A stretch of DNA of 39,026 nucleotides from assembly GCA_017428805.1 (NCBI GenBank), contig JAFRQC010000001.1, positions 1 to 39,026 on the forward strand. Reading direction: 5' to 3'. This document shows positions 1 to 8,350 of this stretch, piece by piece; positions within the stretch are counted from its first letter, which is position 1; every line of letters starts with the position of its first letter. The position numbers and the translations under genes were made by a program. The notes under the pieces are model-generated. The model saw only the letters and a program-made list of their open reading frames with translations, had not been told where the DNA came from and did not search any database. This DNA is from Prevotella sp. GTDB lineage: Bacteria > Bacteroidota > Bacteroidia > Bacteroidales > Bacteroidaceae.

Positions 1-54
1 CAAAGATCACTCTCTTTTTATGCTATCACCCAAAATTTTGCGCGAAAGCGGATG

Positions 55-86
55 CAAAGGTACGAATAATATCAATACCATCCAAA
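55..86 (-). promoter_or_regulatory. Bacteroidota promoter for a gene left of the window
   Basis: On the minus strand a TTTG (complement of 83-86) is followed after 20 nt by TACCTTTG (complement of 55-62). This is an excellent match to the -33/-7 promoter of Bacteroidota. It faces left, so the gene it drives lies outside the window and positions 1-54 are its leader or start region. No coding sequence is visible in 1-172. Confidence 0.7.
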
Positions 87-96
87 CTTTTTGCCT

Positions 97-131
97 AAAA
101 AAATCCCAAAAACATAAAAGTTTTCGGGATT
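97..131 (-). terminator. Intrinsic terminator after the Bax-inhibitor gene
   Basis: Read on the minus strand, AATCCC-GAAAAC pairs with GTTTTT-GGGATT around a short loop and is followed by a run of T. It lies about 40 bp past the stop codon at 173, so it should end that transcript before the next promoter at 55-86. Confidence 0.65.
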
Positions 132-172
132 GTTGACAAAAACAAGCTATACCTTATATATTATATATGGCA

Positions 173-892
173 TTATTCGCGTCTTCCGAAGATTCTCAAG
201 AGATAGATGAACAAATTGACGAAATCGAGATAGAGCGACAGCGCACCCAAGAGGGCGATTTTCTGTGCTCCCTCACCTGCATCTGGTGCCATCAACAACA
301 TCTGTTTGATCTTCTGAGAGTCGTATGCTGTCAGACCGACGAAGATCAATACGCCCAGATAGCTGACAATCATCTGCAAACCTGTGCTCTTCAAGAAGAT
401 GTTCACGACCGTAGCGATGATGATGCCTATGAGCGCCATGAAGAGTATCTTACCCATCGACGTCAGGTCTTTCTTGGTCGTATAACCTATCACAGCCATG
501 ACAGCGAACGTGCCGGCCGTGATGAAGAACACGCTGGCGATGCTCGACATGGTGTAGATGGCGAAGATAAACGACAAGGTCGCACCGTTGATCACCGAAT
601 ACAAGACGAACAGCAACGTAGCCGTCGTCAGAGACAGTTTATTGATGGCTGCACTGATAGCCACCACCAGTCCAAACTCCGCAATGATCAGTCCCCAGAA
701 CAAAAGCTTGTTCGTAGCGATAGCCATCATCAGGCCTGGACTGGTAGCCACGCCATAGGCTGTGACACCGGTGATCACCAATGCGAGCGTCATCCAAACA
801 TACACCTTCCGCATCAGTATGGGGAAGGCAGCCGACATCGAGAGTTCCTGCTCCCGAGTTGTCGTTCCAAAATTCAATTCGTTATAATTCAT
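173..892 (-). CDS. Bax inhibitor-1/YccA family membrane protein
   Basis: Integral membrane protein of the TMBIM/Bax-inhibitor-1/YccA family, which includes E. coli YccA (an FtsH modulator) and the calcium-leak protein BsYetJ. The 239-residue length is typical. About seven hydrophobic segments are visible after a short polar N-terminus, and the family's acidic pore region near the end (LGALSLYLDFVNLFIYLLRIFG) is present. The ATG at 892 is preferred; a TTG three codons upstream would add only two residues. It is monocistronic: its own -7 element lies at 942-949 and a terminator at 97-131. The physiological role in Bacteroidota is not known; family assignment is confident, function is not. Confidence 0.92.
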   Translation of the reverse strand: MNYNELNFGTTTREQELSMSAAFPILMRKVYVWMTLALVITGVTAYGVATSPGLMMAIATNKLLFWGLIIAEFGLVVAISAAINKLSLTTATLLFVLYSVINGATLSFIFAIYTMSSIASVFFITAGTFAVMAVIGYTTKKDLTSMGKILFMALIGIIIATVVNIFLKSTGLQMIVSYLGVLIFVGLTAYDSQKIKQMLLMAPDAGEGAQKIALLGALSLYLDFVNLFIYLLRIFGRRE

Positions 893-941
893 AAGCAATA
901 TAAATATTCAATTCGTGATGCTAAATGCAAATTTTATGCCA

Positions 942-949
942 CAAAGGTA
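942..949 (-). promoter_or_regulatory. -7 element (TACCTTTG) for the Bax-inhibitor gene
   Basis: The complement of 942-949 reads TACCTTTG, the Bacteroidota -7 consensus, about 50 nt before the ATG at 892. I see no convincing TTTG at the -33 position. Confidence 0.5.
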
Positions 950-1023
950 AGCAAATACTTTTAATAAAGCATAAAATAAAGGCATAAAACATCCATTTAT
1001 TAGTATTTTTGGAACTTTTTCAC

Positions 1024-1031
1024 TATATTTG
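1024..1031 (+). promoter_or_regulatory. -7 element (TATATTTG) for lutABC
   Basis: TATATTTG matches TAnnTTTG and ends 33 nt before the lutA ATG. No good -33 element is seen at the usual distance, which would fit an activator-dependent promoter, though that is only inference. Confidence 0.5.
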
Positions 1032-1064
1032 TACCCAAAGTAACTATAATAATACACTAACAAT

Positions 1065-1802
1065 ATGAAAATCGGACTATTTATCCCCTGTTATGTTGAC
1101 GTGGTGTACCCTCAGGTAGGCGTCGCCACATACAAGCTCTTGACTCACTTGGGACTGGACGTGGACTATCCCATGAACCAGACCTGTTGTGGTCAGCCGA
1201 TGGCCAATGCCGGTTTCGAGAAGCAAGCCATCCCCCTGGCAGAGAAGTTTGAAGACAAATTTAAGGGTTACGACTATGTCGTAGCCCCATCCGTCAGTTG
1301 TACGGCTTTTATCAAGCTGAACTATCCCCGTCTGCTGAAAGGCAAGCACGAGTGTATGACTTCTGGTAAGATCATGGATGTGGTGGAGTTTCTGCACGAT
1401 GTGATTAAGGTGGACCATCCGTTGGGCACATTCCCCCACAAGGTCAGCCTGCACAACTCCTGTCATGGTGTCCGTGAGTTAGGACTCAGTTCTCCCAGCG
1501 AAGAGAACATCCCCAAGTTCAACAAGATCAAGGATCTGCTCAATCTGGTGGAGGGCATTCAAGTGCTTGAGCCTGAGCGTCCTGACGAGTGTTGCGGTTT
1601 TGGCGGTATGTTCTCTGTGGAAGAGACGGCCATCAGTACGCAGATGGGTATCGACAAGGTACAACGGCATATGAAGACGGGAGCCCGTTTTGTGACAGGA
1701 CCAGACTGTTCCTGTCTGATGCACATGGCCGGTGTTGCCAAGAAACAGGGACTCCAAGTGGAGTTCAAACACGTAGTAGAAATACTCGCAGCAGGGTTAT
1801 AA
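1065..1802 (+). CDS. lutA: Lactate utilization protein A, (Fe-S)-binding
   Basis: LutA/YkgE subunit of the LutABC (LldEFG) complex that oxidises L-lactate to pyruvate. The 245-residue protein carries two CCG cysteine-rich domains: CCGQP at residues 41-45 with Cys79, and CCGFGG at 176-181 with Cys215 and Cys217. In succinate:quinone and heterodisulfide reductase relatives these domains bind iron-sulfur clusters. Length and motif order match the family. It is first in a three-gene operon with lutB and lutC; the 85-bp gap to lutB is filled by a palindromic repeat. Cytoplasmic, no signal peptide. Confidence 0.95.
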   Translation: MKIGLFIPCYVDVVYPQVGVATYKLLTHLGLDVDYPMNQTCCGQPMANAGFEKQAIPLAEKFEDKFKGYDYVVAPSVSCTAFIKLNYPRLLKGKHECMTSGKIMDVVEFLHDVIKVDHPLGTFPHKVSLHNSCHGVRELGLSSPSEENIPKFNKIKDLLNLVEGIQVLEPERPDECCGFGGMFSVEETAISTQMGIDKVQRHMKTGARFVTGPDCSCLMHMAGVAKKQGLQVEFKHVVEILAAGL

Positions 1803-1811
1803 GTTAAAACG

Positions 1812-1866
1812 ACCACGAATTTCACGAATTAAACGAATTAAATTAGTGTAATTAGCGAAATTAGGG
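1812..1866 (+). repeat. F1 palindromic repeat, copy 1 (short form), lutA-lutB gap
   Basis: The left arm is built of 9-bp units of the CACGAATTW type and the right arm of the reverse complement type (AATTAGYGD), forming an inverted repeat. This copy lacks the central CGCGCAGCC spacer found in the other copies. It fills most of the gap between two cotranscribed genes. Confidence 0.85.
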
Positions 1867-1887
1867 GTATTAAAAATCTGAAGAATT

Positions 1888-3255
1888 ATGAGTACAGGAC
1901 ATAGCATAGCAGCAAAAGAGTTCTTAAAGAACCAGACCTACGCCAAGTGGCACGACGCCACTTTCTGGGCCGTACGAACCAAACGTGACAATATGGCATA
2001 CGGGTTGGACGAGTGGGAACAGTTACGTGAGAAGGCCAGTGCCATCAAACGCCATACTATCACCCACCTCGACGAGTATCTCGACCAATTTGCCACCAAT
2101 GCCGAGAAGAACGGTTGTATCGTCCACTGGGCCAAGGATGCCAACGAGTTCAACGAGATTGTCTATGGTATCTTGAAGAATCACAACGTAAAGAAAATCG
2201 TGAAGTCGAAGTCGATGCTGACTGAGGAGTGTGGCATGAACCCCTACTTAGAGGAGCATGGCATCGAAGTTGTGGAAACGGACTTGGGCGAGCGCATCAT
2301 CCAGTTGAAGGGTCAGGCGCCGAGTCATATCGTGATGCCAGCCATTCACCTGAACCACGACGACGTGGGCGAACTGTTTGAAGAGAAACTGGGCAGTGAG
2401 AAGGGCAACCACGATCCCACCTATCTGACATACGTCGCCCGACTGAGCCTGAGGAATGAGTTCCTGACAGCCGACGCCGGTATGACTGGCGGAAACTTCG
2501 GTATTGCAGAGACAGGCGACATCGTGGTCTGCACCAACGAGGGCAACGCTGATATGTCAACCTCCTGCCCCAAACTGCACATCGCCGCCATCGGACTGGA
2601 GAAGATCATCCCCAACTACGACTGTCTGGCCGTCTTCCAGCGTATGCTCTGCCGGGCTGGTACTGGTCAGCCTACGACCACCTTCACCAGTCACTTCCGC
2701 AAGGCCCGTCCGACGGCCCATCCTATGCACATCGTGCTGGTAGATAACGGTCGAAGCGAGTGGATCGGCAATCCTGAACACTGGGAGGCATTGAAGTGTA
2801 TCCGCTGTGGTTCGTGTATGAACACCTGTCCGGTCTATCGTCGCAGTGGCGGTTACAGTTACAGTTACTTCATCCCTGGCCCCATCGGCATCAACCTTGG
2901 TATGCTGCGTGATCCGCAGAAGCACTCCGGCAATGTCAGTGCCTGCACACTCTGCAACAGTTGTCAGACGCTCTGTCCTGCGAAGGTGAACCTTGGCGAC
3001 CAGATCTATCTGTGGCGTCAGCAACTCGATGAGTTTGGCACAGCCAATCCGCAGAAGAAATTGATGTGCAAAGGTATGAGCACACTCTATGGCAGCGAAG
3101 GGCTCTACAACCTCGGTACGGCTCTGGCTCACTGGGCGAATATCATCCCCTCGCCTATCTTGAACTGCGGTCTGAACCCCTGGGCAGAAGGCCATAAGAT
3201 GATGGAATTTCCCAAGAAACCGTTCCACAAACTGTTCAAAGAGATCAAGAAGTAA
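1888..3255 (+). CDS. lutB: Lactate utilization protein B, 4Fe-4S
   Basis: LutB/YkgF subunit of the lactate-oxidising LutABC complex, 455 residues, usual size. Residues about 50-290 form the LUD domain (for example GGNFGIAETGDIVV at 201-214). Two 4Fe-4S motifs follow: Cys304/307/310/314 and Cys353/356/359/363. The region after them matches the C-terminal domain found in LutB. It should pass electrons from lactate toward the quinone pool together with LutA. It lies between two F1 repeats in the lutABC operon. Cytoplasmic. Confidence 0.96.
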   Translation: MSTGHSIAAKEFLKNQTYAKWHDATFWAVRTKRDNMAYGLDEWEQLREKASAIKRHTITHLDEYLDQFATNAEKNGCIVHWAKDANEFNEIVYGILKNHNVKKIVKSKSMLTEECGMNPYLEEHGIEVVETDLGERIIQLKGQAPSHIVMPAIHLNHDDVGELFEEKLGSEKGNHDPTYLTYVARLSLRNEFLTADAGMTGGNFGIAETGDIVVCTNEGNADMSTSCPKLHIAAIGLEKIIPNYDCLAVFQRMLCRAGTGQPTTTFTSHFRKARPTAHPMHIVLVDNGRSEWIGNPEHWEALKCIRCGSCMNTCPVYRRSGGYSYSYFIPGPIGINLGMLRDPQKHSGNVSACTLCNSCQTLCPAKVNLGDQIYLWRQQLDEFGTANPQKKLMCKGMSTLYGSEGLYNLGTALAHWANIIPSPILNCGLNPWAEGHKMMEFPKKPFHKLFKEIKK

Positions 3256-3262
3256 AAAAACG

Positions 3263-3337
3263 ACCACGAATTACACGAATTAAACTAATTATTTATCTGT
3301 GCGTAGCCAAATTAGTGAAATTAGTGAAATTCGTGGT
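3263..3337 (+). repeat. F1 palindromic repeat, copy 2, lutB-lutC gap
   Basis: A 75-bp inverted repeat beginning ACCACGAATTACACG and ending GAAATTCGTGGT, with centre GTGCGTAGCC instead of CGCGCAGCC. It occupies most of the 99-bp gap between lutB and lutC and could form a long stem in the mRNA. Confidence 0.9.
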
Positions 3338-3354
3338 AATAAAGAATAAGAATT

Positions 3355-3948
3355 ATGAGTAATAAGGAAGATATATTAAAAAGGTATAGGGCGAATGTAC
3401 GAGAGAAGTTCGACATGCCCGATCTGAGTGACATTAAGGCCATTACCTACCCTGACCCGCTGGTGCAGTTCATCAAGATGACGGAAAGTGTGGGCGGCCA
3501 CGTGATAGAGGTGAAAGAAGGCCAGGATATCAATGAGTTGGTGAAAGAGATGTATCCAGACGCCAAGGAGATTGCCTCGAACCTGCCGGAAGTGACCATC
3601 GCCACGAGGAATCCAGATACCGTGGGACGTGCCCGTGACCTCAACGGCACCGATGTCGGCATCATCCGCGGACAGTTCGGCGTAGCGGAGAATGCCTGTG
3701 TGTGGATTCCCCAGACGATGAAAGAGAAGGCTATCTGCTTCATCTCGGAGAACCTCGTCATCCTCCTGCCGAAGTCACAGATCGTGAACAATATGCACGA
3801 GGCTTACAAGCACATCAAGTTCGATGAGACCTACGACGGCTATGGCACATTTATCAGCGGTCCGTCGAAAACGGCAGACATTGCCCAGGTTCTGGTGATG
3901 GGAGCACAGGCTGCCCGTAGTGCCACCGTATTGCTATTGCCAGAGTAG
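3355..3948 (+). CDS. lutC: Lactate utilization protein C (LUD domain)
   Basis: LutC/YkgG, third subunit of the lactate oxidation complex, 197 residues. It consists of one LUD domain, with the conserved GQFGVAENACVWI stretch near residues 102-114 and a C-terminal GPSKTADIAQVLVMGAQ motif (about 167-183). It ends only 3 bp before the convergent stop codon of the FemAB-like gene. I see no hairpin terminator there, so transcripts from the two sides may overlap. Confidence 0.95.
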   Translation: MSNKEDILKRYRANVREKFDMPDLSDIKAITYPDPLVQFIKMTESVGGHVIEVKEGQDINELVKEMYPDAKEIASNLPEVTIATRNPDTVGRARDLNGTDVGIIRGQFGVAENACVWIPQTMKEKAICFISENLVILLPKSQIVNNMHEAYKHIKFDETYDGYGTFISGPSKTADIAQVLVMGAQAARSATVLLLPE

Positions 3949-3951
3949 GTA

Positions 3952-4890
3952 TCATAGCGTCCATTCGTAAGTGTCGTAACAAACGGCGCGGGCGCCAAAG
4001 CCTTCCTTTTGGAAGATCAGCTGTTCGTTCAGGTCGGCACTGTCGCTGACGGTAGACTTTCCGAAGTCGATATAGCGATAGTCGGTATAGACCTCATTGA
4101 TCAGATGGTTGAACAGCAGATCGATGGCGCCATGTGCCTTACCTTCTGCCGTTGCAGAAATATACTGCGTATGCAACACCTGTGATGTCAGGAACAACAG
4201 CGTGCCACCCAACGGCTTACCCCCGTCGTAAACCATATACAGACGGATAGCCTGAGGGAAGCGGCCATGCAGCAATTCGAGTTCACTGACAGAATGCACA
4301 GGTCGTACACCATATTTCGCTGTCAAGTTCGCATTGAGGATTTGCCAAAACGTAGCAAAGTCCTCACTTTCCTTAACAGTCAGTCCCATTCGCTGTGCCT
4401 TCCTAAGACCAGACTTGCGAGACTCAGAGAATCTGACTGGCCTGTCGCCAATGACAGCTGACGAGATATCGCGAATAATCAGTGTGGCATGACATATACT
4501 GGTCAGGGCATAGAGATCCTCCTCTGCCGGCAACTGATGATAAATCCATGGTATCGCCTTATATACCACACGACGGACGCCCAAGTCTGCCAAATAGGTA
4601 TTCATCGCAGCGAACACCTCCTGCACCCCTTTGGCTGAACAACGACTACTCATTACCAGACCTCCATAGGTCAATCCACCATGACTGGTCAGCACATCGC
4701 CTTTCACATTAGCAGGTAACAAGGCATAGAGTGCATTGTCGCGATAGAACATCAGCGAACAGTCCATAAAACGGTCTGCATGGTAGTCCATGAACTGGCG
4801 GTCGAAGAGGAAGGTACCATTCTTCGACGCAGCAACGAACCTGTTCCATTCGTCGGCTTTATCAGGTGTGTATCGCCTTACTTCGAACAT
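3952..4890 (-). CDS. FemAB/GNAT-like acyl- or aminoacyl-transferase
   Basis: A 312-residue protein of the FemAB-like GNAT superfamily (peptidoglycan-bridge or sugar N-acyl transferases). Hallmarks are the SRKSGLRKAQRMGLTV helix near residues 158-173 and a C-terminal GNAT-like half with GGTLLFLTSQVLHTQYISAT and the closing YIDFGKST motif. No signal peptide, so cytoplasmic. It overlaps the 3' end of the FdtA-like cupin gene by 13 bp and is last in the long minus-strand operon. With rfbB and the cupin nearby, a role in acylating a nucleotide-linked deoxy sugar is plausible; peptidoglycan modification is the alternative. Substrate unknown. Confidence 0.8.
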   Translation of the reverse strand: MFEVRRYTPDKADEWNRFVAASKNGTFLFDRQFMDYHADRFMDCSLMFYRDNALYALLPANVKGDVLTSHGGLTYGGLVMSSRCSAKGVQEVFAAMNTYLADLGVRRVVYKAIPWIYHQLPAEEDLYALTSICHATLIIRDISSAVIGDRPVRFSESRKSGLRKAQRMGLTVKESEDFATFWQILNANLTAKYGVRPVHSVSELELLHGRFPQAIRLYMVYDGGKPLGGTLLFLTSQVLHTQYISATAEGKAHGAIDLLFNHLINEVYTDYRYIDFGKSTVSDSADLNEQLIFQKEGFGARAVCYDTYEWTL

Positions 4891-5282
4891 CCTACATAAG
4901 TCAGGAATTCCTCGTAATCGTAGATATAGTCGTCCTCATCGTAATGCTCAGAAGCCAATACGAGGCAGACGGCACCTGACGAGAAATCATCAAGCGTTCG
5001 CCAGGTGTCTGTCTCGATAAGCAGTCCCTGCCAAGGATGGTTCAGCAGCACCGTCTCACGTTCTTTGCCATTGTCGAGGGTGACATGGAAAGATCCGCTC
5101 AAGGCGATGACGAACTGTTTCAATCGCTTGTGGGCATGGCCGCCACGACTCTCACCACCAGGTACGTCATAGACCCAATAAGCCCGTTTGATGTCGAATG
5201 GCACCATTGCCTGAGCCTCTGCAAACGTCAGGTTGCCACGAGGATCCGTAATCTTCGGCAGGTCTATCAACTTTATCTCCAT
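4878..5282 (-). CDS. FdtA/WxcM-like cupin (dTDP-keto-sugar isomerase family)
   Basis: A 134-residue single-domain cupin of the FdtA/QdtA/WxcM-C family, whose characterised members isomerise dTDP-4-keto-6-deoxyglucose to a 3-keto sugar. The conserved block around GGESRGGHAHKRLKQF (about residues 42-57) holds the family's histidines, followed by SGSFHVTLDNG and the LLIETDTWRTLDDFSSG segment. Its substrate would be the product of RfbB, encoded two genes upstream. There is no 3-aminotransferase in the window to complete the usual Fuc3N/Qui3N route. The gap from purT is 4 bp and the overlap with the transferase gene is 13 bp, so the genes are translationally linked. Confidence 0.85.
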   Translation of the reverse strand: MEIKLIDLPKITDPRGNLTFAEAQAMVPFDIKRAYWVYDVPGGESRGGHAHKRLKQFVIALSGSFHVTLDNGKERETVLLNHPWQGLLIETDTWRTLDDFSSGAVCLVLASEHYDEDDYIYDYEEFLTYVGCSK

Positions 5283-5286
5283 ACTA

Positions 5287-6489
5287 TCACCTCAGCTTCG
5301 CATAAGGATCAGTGCCGAGGACTGTCTTGGCCAGACGCTTGGCCTTGTCGCGGAGGGCGGTGGTATCATCGCCGATCTCGCCGTAACAGAGCACGACACC
5401 CATACGACGACCCTTGTGAGCCTCGGGCTTGCCGAAGATGCGGATACGGGTACGATCCTCCTTCAAGGCATCGACAAAGTTGTAGTCGAGCAGCGAACGA
5501 TCGACAGGTGTAGAAGCTTCCTTCGGTGAGAGAATCACAGCCGAAGCACCAGCATGTTCGAGATGGATGCCAGCAATAGGCAATCCCAGCACGGCACGCA
5601 GATGAAGTTCGAACTCAGAAAGGTTAATGGTATGACCGAGTGTCACCATACCTGTGTCGTGTGGACGTGGTGAGAGTTCCGAGAAGATCACCTCTCCCTG
5701 CTTCGTCAGGAAGAACTCCACGCCCCAGATACCTGCACCCGTCAAAGCCTTCGTCACCTTGTCGGCCATCATCTGAGCCTGTTTCAGAGCCTCATCAGAA
5801 ATCTTATACGGCTGCCACGACTCACGATAGTCACCCGATTTCTGCACATGTCCGATGGGCGGACAGAACAGCGTGGGCCATCCATGCTGCTGCGTCACCG
5901 TCAGAAGGGTGAACTCCGAGTCGAAATCGATGAATTCCTCGATGATGACTTCCTTCACATCGCCACGACTTCCTTCCATAGCCTCCTTGAAGGCCTGTTC
6001 CAGTTCACCGTCGTTATGAACATAGCTCTGACCATGACCAGACGAAGACATCAGCGGTTTCACCACACAGGGAAATCCTATCTCATCGGCAGCAGCCTTG
6101 AACTCCTCGAAGGTCTTGGCATAGAAATACTTAGCCGTACGCAGCCCCAGTTCCTTGGCGGCGAGATCACGGATAGCACGACGGTTCATCGTGTAGTTCA
6201 CGGCACGGGCAGAGGGAACAACCTGAATGCCCTGTTCCTCGAACTTGAAGAGACGCTCCGTACGGATAGCCTCAATCTCAGGTACGATGATGTCGGGCTT
6301 GTGCTTATTGACCACGGCCTCAAGGGCATCGCCGTCAAGCATCGAGAACACTTCACGCTCATCAGCCACCTGCATGGCTGGGGCATTGTCATAACGGTCA
6401 CAGGCAATCACGTACTGTCCAGCACGCATGGCGGCAATCACGAACTCCTTACCGAGTTCTCCTGAGCCTAAAAGCAAGATCTTCTTCAT
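5287..6489 (-). CDS. purT: Formate-dependent phosphoribosylglycinamide formyltransferase
   Basis: PurT (GAR transformylase 2), an ATP-grasp enzyme using formate and ATP to formylate GAR in purine synthesis. Length 400 is near the E. coli 392. Visible features: the N-terminal nucleotide-like fold GSGELGKE (8-15), the ATP-grasp segment [15 protein letters not shown] (about 141-155), [12 protein letters not shown], and the catalytic [24 protein letters not shown] region. It sits 5 bp after rfbB and 4 bp before the cupin gene. That is an unexpected operon partner, since nothing else here is a purine gene. Confidence 0.95.
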   Translation of the reverse strand: MKKILLLGSGELGKEFVIAAMRAGQYVIACDRYDNAPAMQVADEREVFSMLDGDALEAVVNKHKPDIIVPEIEAIRTERLFKFEEQGIQVVPSARAVNYTMNRRAIRDLAAKELGLRTAKYFYAKTFEEFKAAADEIGFPCVVKPLMSSSGHGQSYVHNDGELEQAFKEAMEGSRGDVKEVIIEEFIDFDSEFTLLTVTQQHGWPTLFCPPIGHVQKSGDYRESWQPYKISDEALKQAQMMADKVTKALTGAGIWGVEFFLTKQGEVIFSELSPRPHDTGMVTLGHTINLSEFELHLRAVLGLPIAGIHLEHAGASAVILSPKEASTPVDRSLLDYNFVDALKEDRTRIRIFGKPEAHKGRRMGVVLCYGEIGDDTTALRDKAKRLAKTVLGTDPYAKLR

Positions 6490-6494
6490 AACGT

Positions 6495-7628
6495 TTATCG
6501 GTTTGCGTACATATTATCATAATACTTCTGATAGTCACCAGAGGTCACGTTATCCAACCACTCCTGGTTGTCGAGATACCAGCGGACGGTTTTCTCAATA
6601 CCCTCCTCGAACTGCAGGCTGGGCTCCCATCCGAGTTCACGCTGGAGTTTCGTGGAGTCGATGGCATAGCGCAGGTCGTGGCCAGCACGGTCTGTAACGA
6701 AGGTGATGAGATCCATATCCTCGCCCTCTTTACGACCCAACAGACGATCGACGGTCTTGATGACCACCTTGATGATGTCGATATTCTTCCACTCATTGAA
6801 ACCACCGATGTTATAAGTATCTGCAATCTTACCTTCATGGAAAATGAGGTCGATGGCACGGGCATGATCCTCCACAAACAACCAGTCGCGGACATTCTCA
6901 CCCTTGCCATAGACAGGCAACGGCATGCGATGGCGGATGTTATTGATAAACAGCGGAATCAGTTTCTCGGGGAACTGATAGGGGCCATAATTATTCGAAC
7001 AGTTTGTCACGACAACGGGCATACCATAAGTATCATGGTAGGCACGGACGAAGTGATCTGAAGAAGCCTTCGCAGCGCTATAAGGCGAGTGAGGATTGTA
7101 CTTCGTGGTCTCCAGGAAGAACTTGTCACCGTATGCCAGATGATGCTCAGCACTCGATGCCGTCGTGGTGAACGGAGGTTCGATACCCTCGGGATGAGTC
7201 AGTTCGAGAGCGCCATACACCTCATCGGTAGAAATGTGATAGAAGCGCTTGCCTTCGTACTTCTCCGGCAGAGACTCCCAATAGAGTTTCGCAGCCTGCA
7301 ACAGCGACAGCGTACCCATCACGTTGGTCTTGGCAAAGGTAAAGGGATCCTTGATGGAACGGTCCACGTGACTCTCTGCAGCGAGGTGGATGATGCCATC
7401 GACCTTCTTGTCCTGCATCAGCTTGTAGAAAGCGTCGAAGTCGCAGATGTCCATCTTCACGAACTCGTAGTTAGGTGCCTTCTCAATGTCCTTGAGGTTT
7501 GCCAGGTTGCCGGCATACGTCAGTTTGTCGAGGTTAATGATGTGATACCCAGGATACTTGTTCACGAACAGGCGAACAACATGGGAGCCAATAAAACCTG
7601 CTCCACCAGTAATGACGATTGTTTTCAT
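6495..7628 (-). CDS. rfbB: dTDP-glucose 4,6-dehydratase
   Basis: RfbB/RmlB, converting dTDP-glucose to dTDP-4-keto-6-deoxyglucose, the entry point to rhamnose and amino-deoxy sugars of surface glycans. It is an extended SDR: NAD-binding GGAGFIG at residues 8-14, catalytic T134-D135-E136, and Y183xxxK187. Length 377 is slightly long; an insertion of about 15-20 residues around 148-168 ([20 protein letters not shown]) is also seen in Bacteroidales homologues. No rmlA, rmlC or rmlD is in the window. The start is 3 bp after the stop of the 53-residue membrane protein gene. Confidence 0.96.
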   Translation of the reverse strand: MKTIVITGGAGFIGSHVVRLFVNKYPGYHIINLDKLTYAGNLANLKDIEKAPNYEFVKMDICDFDAFYKLMQDKKVDGIIHLAAESHVDRSIKDPFTFAKTNVMGTLSLLQAAKLYWESLPEKYEGKRFYHISTDEVYGALELTHPEGIEPPFTTTASSAEHHLAYGDKFFLETTKYNPHSPYSAAKASSDHFVRAYHDTYGMPVVVTNCSNNYGPYQFPEKLIPLFINNIRHRMPLPVYGKGENVRDWLFVEDHARAIDLIFHEGKIADTYNIGGFNEWKNIDIIKVVIKTVDRLLGRKEGEDMDLITFVTDRAGHDLRYAIDSTKLQRELGWEPSLQFEEGIEKTVRWYLDNQEWLDNVTSGDYQKYYDNMYANR

Positions 7629-7631
7629 TTC

Positions 7632-7793
7632 CTATTTTGTTTTAATTTTCTGAATTATTTTCTTTATTAAAAAGACTGCCAAGACCACAGCCGCAATGAC
7701 AAACAGCGGCATAAAATTCTGCAGGTCGTTATCTATGAACTGATTGAAGCCTTGCATGATTCCTTTGCCCAATGTCTGCATAAATTCCATCAT
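7632..7793 (-). CDS. 53-residue single-pass membrane protein
   Basis: A small ORF in the yfcE-rfbB gap. It begins MMEFMQTLGKG, has one strongly hydrophobic segment (NFMPLFVIAAVVLAVFLIKK, about residues 27-46), and ends in a basic tail (IIQKIKTK). The start ATG at 7793 overlaps the yfcE stop as ATGA (a second ATG follows at 7790), and its TAG stop is 3 bp before the rfbB start. Such exact stop-start packing on both sides argues strongly for a real translated gene. Predicted topology is positive-inside C-terminus. No known family recognised; a structural or regulatory partner of surface-sugar enzymes is a guess. Confidence 0.75.
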   Translation of the reverse strand: MMEFMQTLGKGIMQGFNQFIDNDLQNFMPLFVIAAVVLAVFLIKKIIQKIKTK

Positions 7794-8287
7794 AAATTAT
7801 TCCCTAATGTTATCACTTCGAGATCCTTGAACACCTTTCCTTCGATAGTCAGACGGACGAGGGTACGATCCTTATGCCAACCCTGAAGACCAGCAGCACC
7901 GGGATTGATGTGCAGCAGTCCTAAAGTCTTGTCGTACTTCACTTTCAGAATATGTGAATGACCAGCTACGAAGAGCTGCGGCGGATTGGCAAAGAGTGTC
8001 GAACGCACGCTGAAATCATAGTTGCCAGGATAGCCGCCGATATGTTTGATGAGCACATCAACATCCTCGCACTTGAACCGGTTCAGTTCACGGTACATCA
8101 GCCTCAGGTCTCCGCCGTCGCAGTTACCATAGACAGCCCGGAACGGACGAAAGGCAGCCAGTTTCTCTGCCACCTCCACATTACCGATATCCCCTGCGTG
8201 CCAGATTTCGTCGCAGGGTTCGAAGTAATGTAGGTACTTCTCGTCCCAATAGCTGTGCGTATCACTAAGTATTCCTATTTTCTTCAT
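7790..8287 (-). CDS. YfcE/MJ0936-type metallophosphoesterase
   Basis: A 165-residue calcineurin-like phosphodiesterase of the YfcE/MJ0936 family. The dinuclear metal site motifs are all visible: SDTHS (8-12), HAGDIG (about 30-35), YGNCD (54-58), the GHSH pair (about 110-113) and INPGA (about 128-132). YfcE acts on phosphodiesters in vitro, but the physiological substrate is generally unknown. Cytoplasmic, no signal peptide. Upstream is a 63-bp gap holding an F7 palindrome; downstream it overlaps the small membrane protein gene by 4 bp. Confidence 0.9.
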   Translation of the reverse strand: MKKIGILSDTHSYWDEKYLHYFEPCDEIWHAGDIGNVEVAEKLAAFRPFRAVYGNCDGGDLRLMYRELNRFKCEDVDVLIKHIGGYPGNYDFSVRSTLFANPPQLFVAGHSHILKVKYDKTLGLLHINPGAAGLQGWHKDRTLVRLTIEGKVFKDLEVITLGNNL

Positions 8288-8297
8288 ATCACATTGA

Positions 8298-8335
8298 TCA
8301 GACCACCCCTACCCCTCCTACTCAGGAGGGGAAAG
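8298..8335 (+). repeat. F7 palindromic repeat, copy 1
   Basis: TCAGACCACCCC is followed by an 8-bp inverted repeat CCCCTCCT...AGGAGGGG with a 4-bp loop. A nearly identical sequence lies in the P-type ATPase gene (28024-28062) and a diverged one in an ABC permease gene (19519-19557). Here it fills the gap between the cytidylate-kinase-like gene and yfcE. Confidence 0.8.
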
Positions 8336-8350
8336 AGATACTCTGCTATC

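Noticed and set aside
1812..3337. The F1 repeats as a CRISPR array
   Set aside because: The units are 9-bp tandem blocks forming an inverted repeat, there are no unique spacers of constant length, and no cas genes are present.
3946..3955. A terminator between lutC and the convergent transferase gene
   Set aside because: Only 3 bp separate the stop codons, and I could not find a convincing stem-loop in either coding end.
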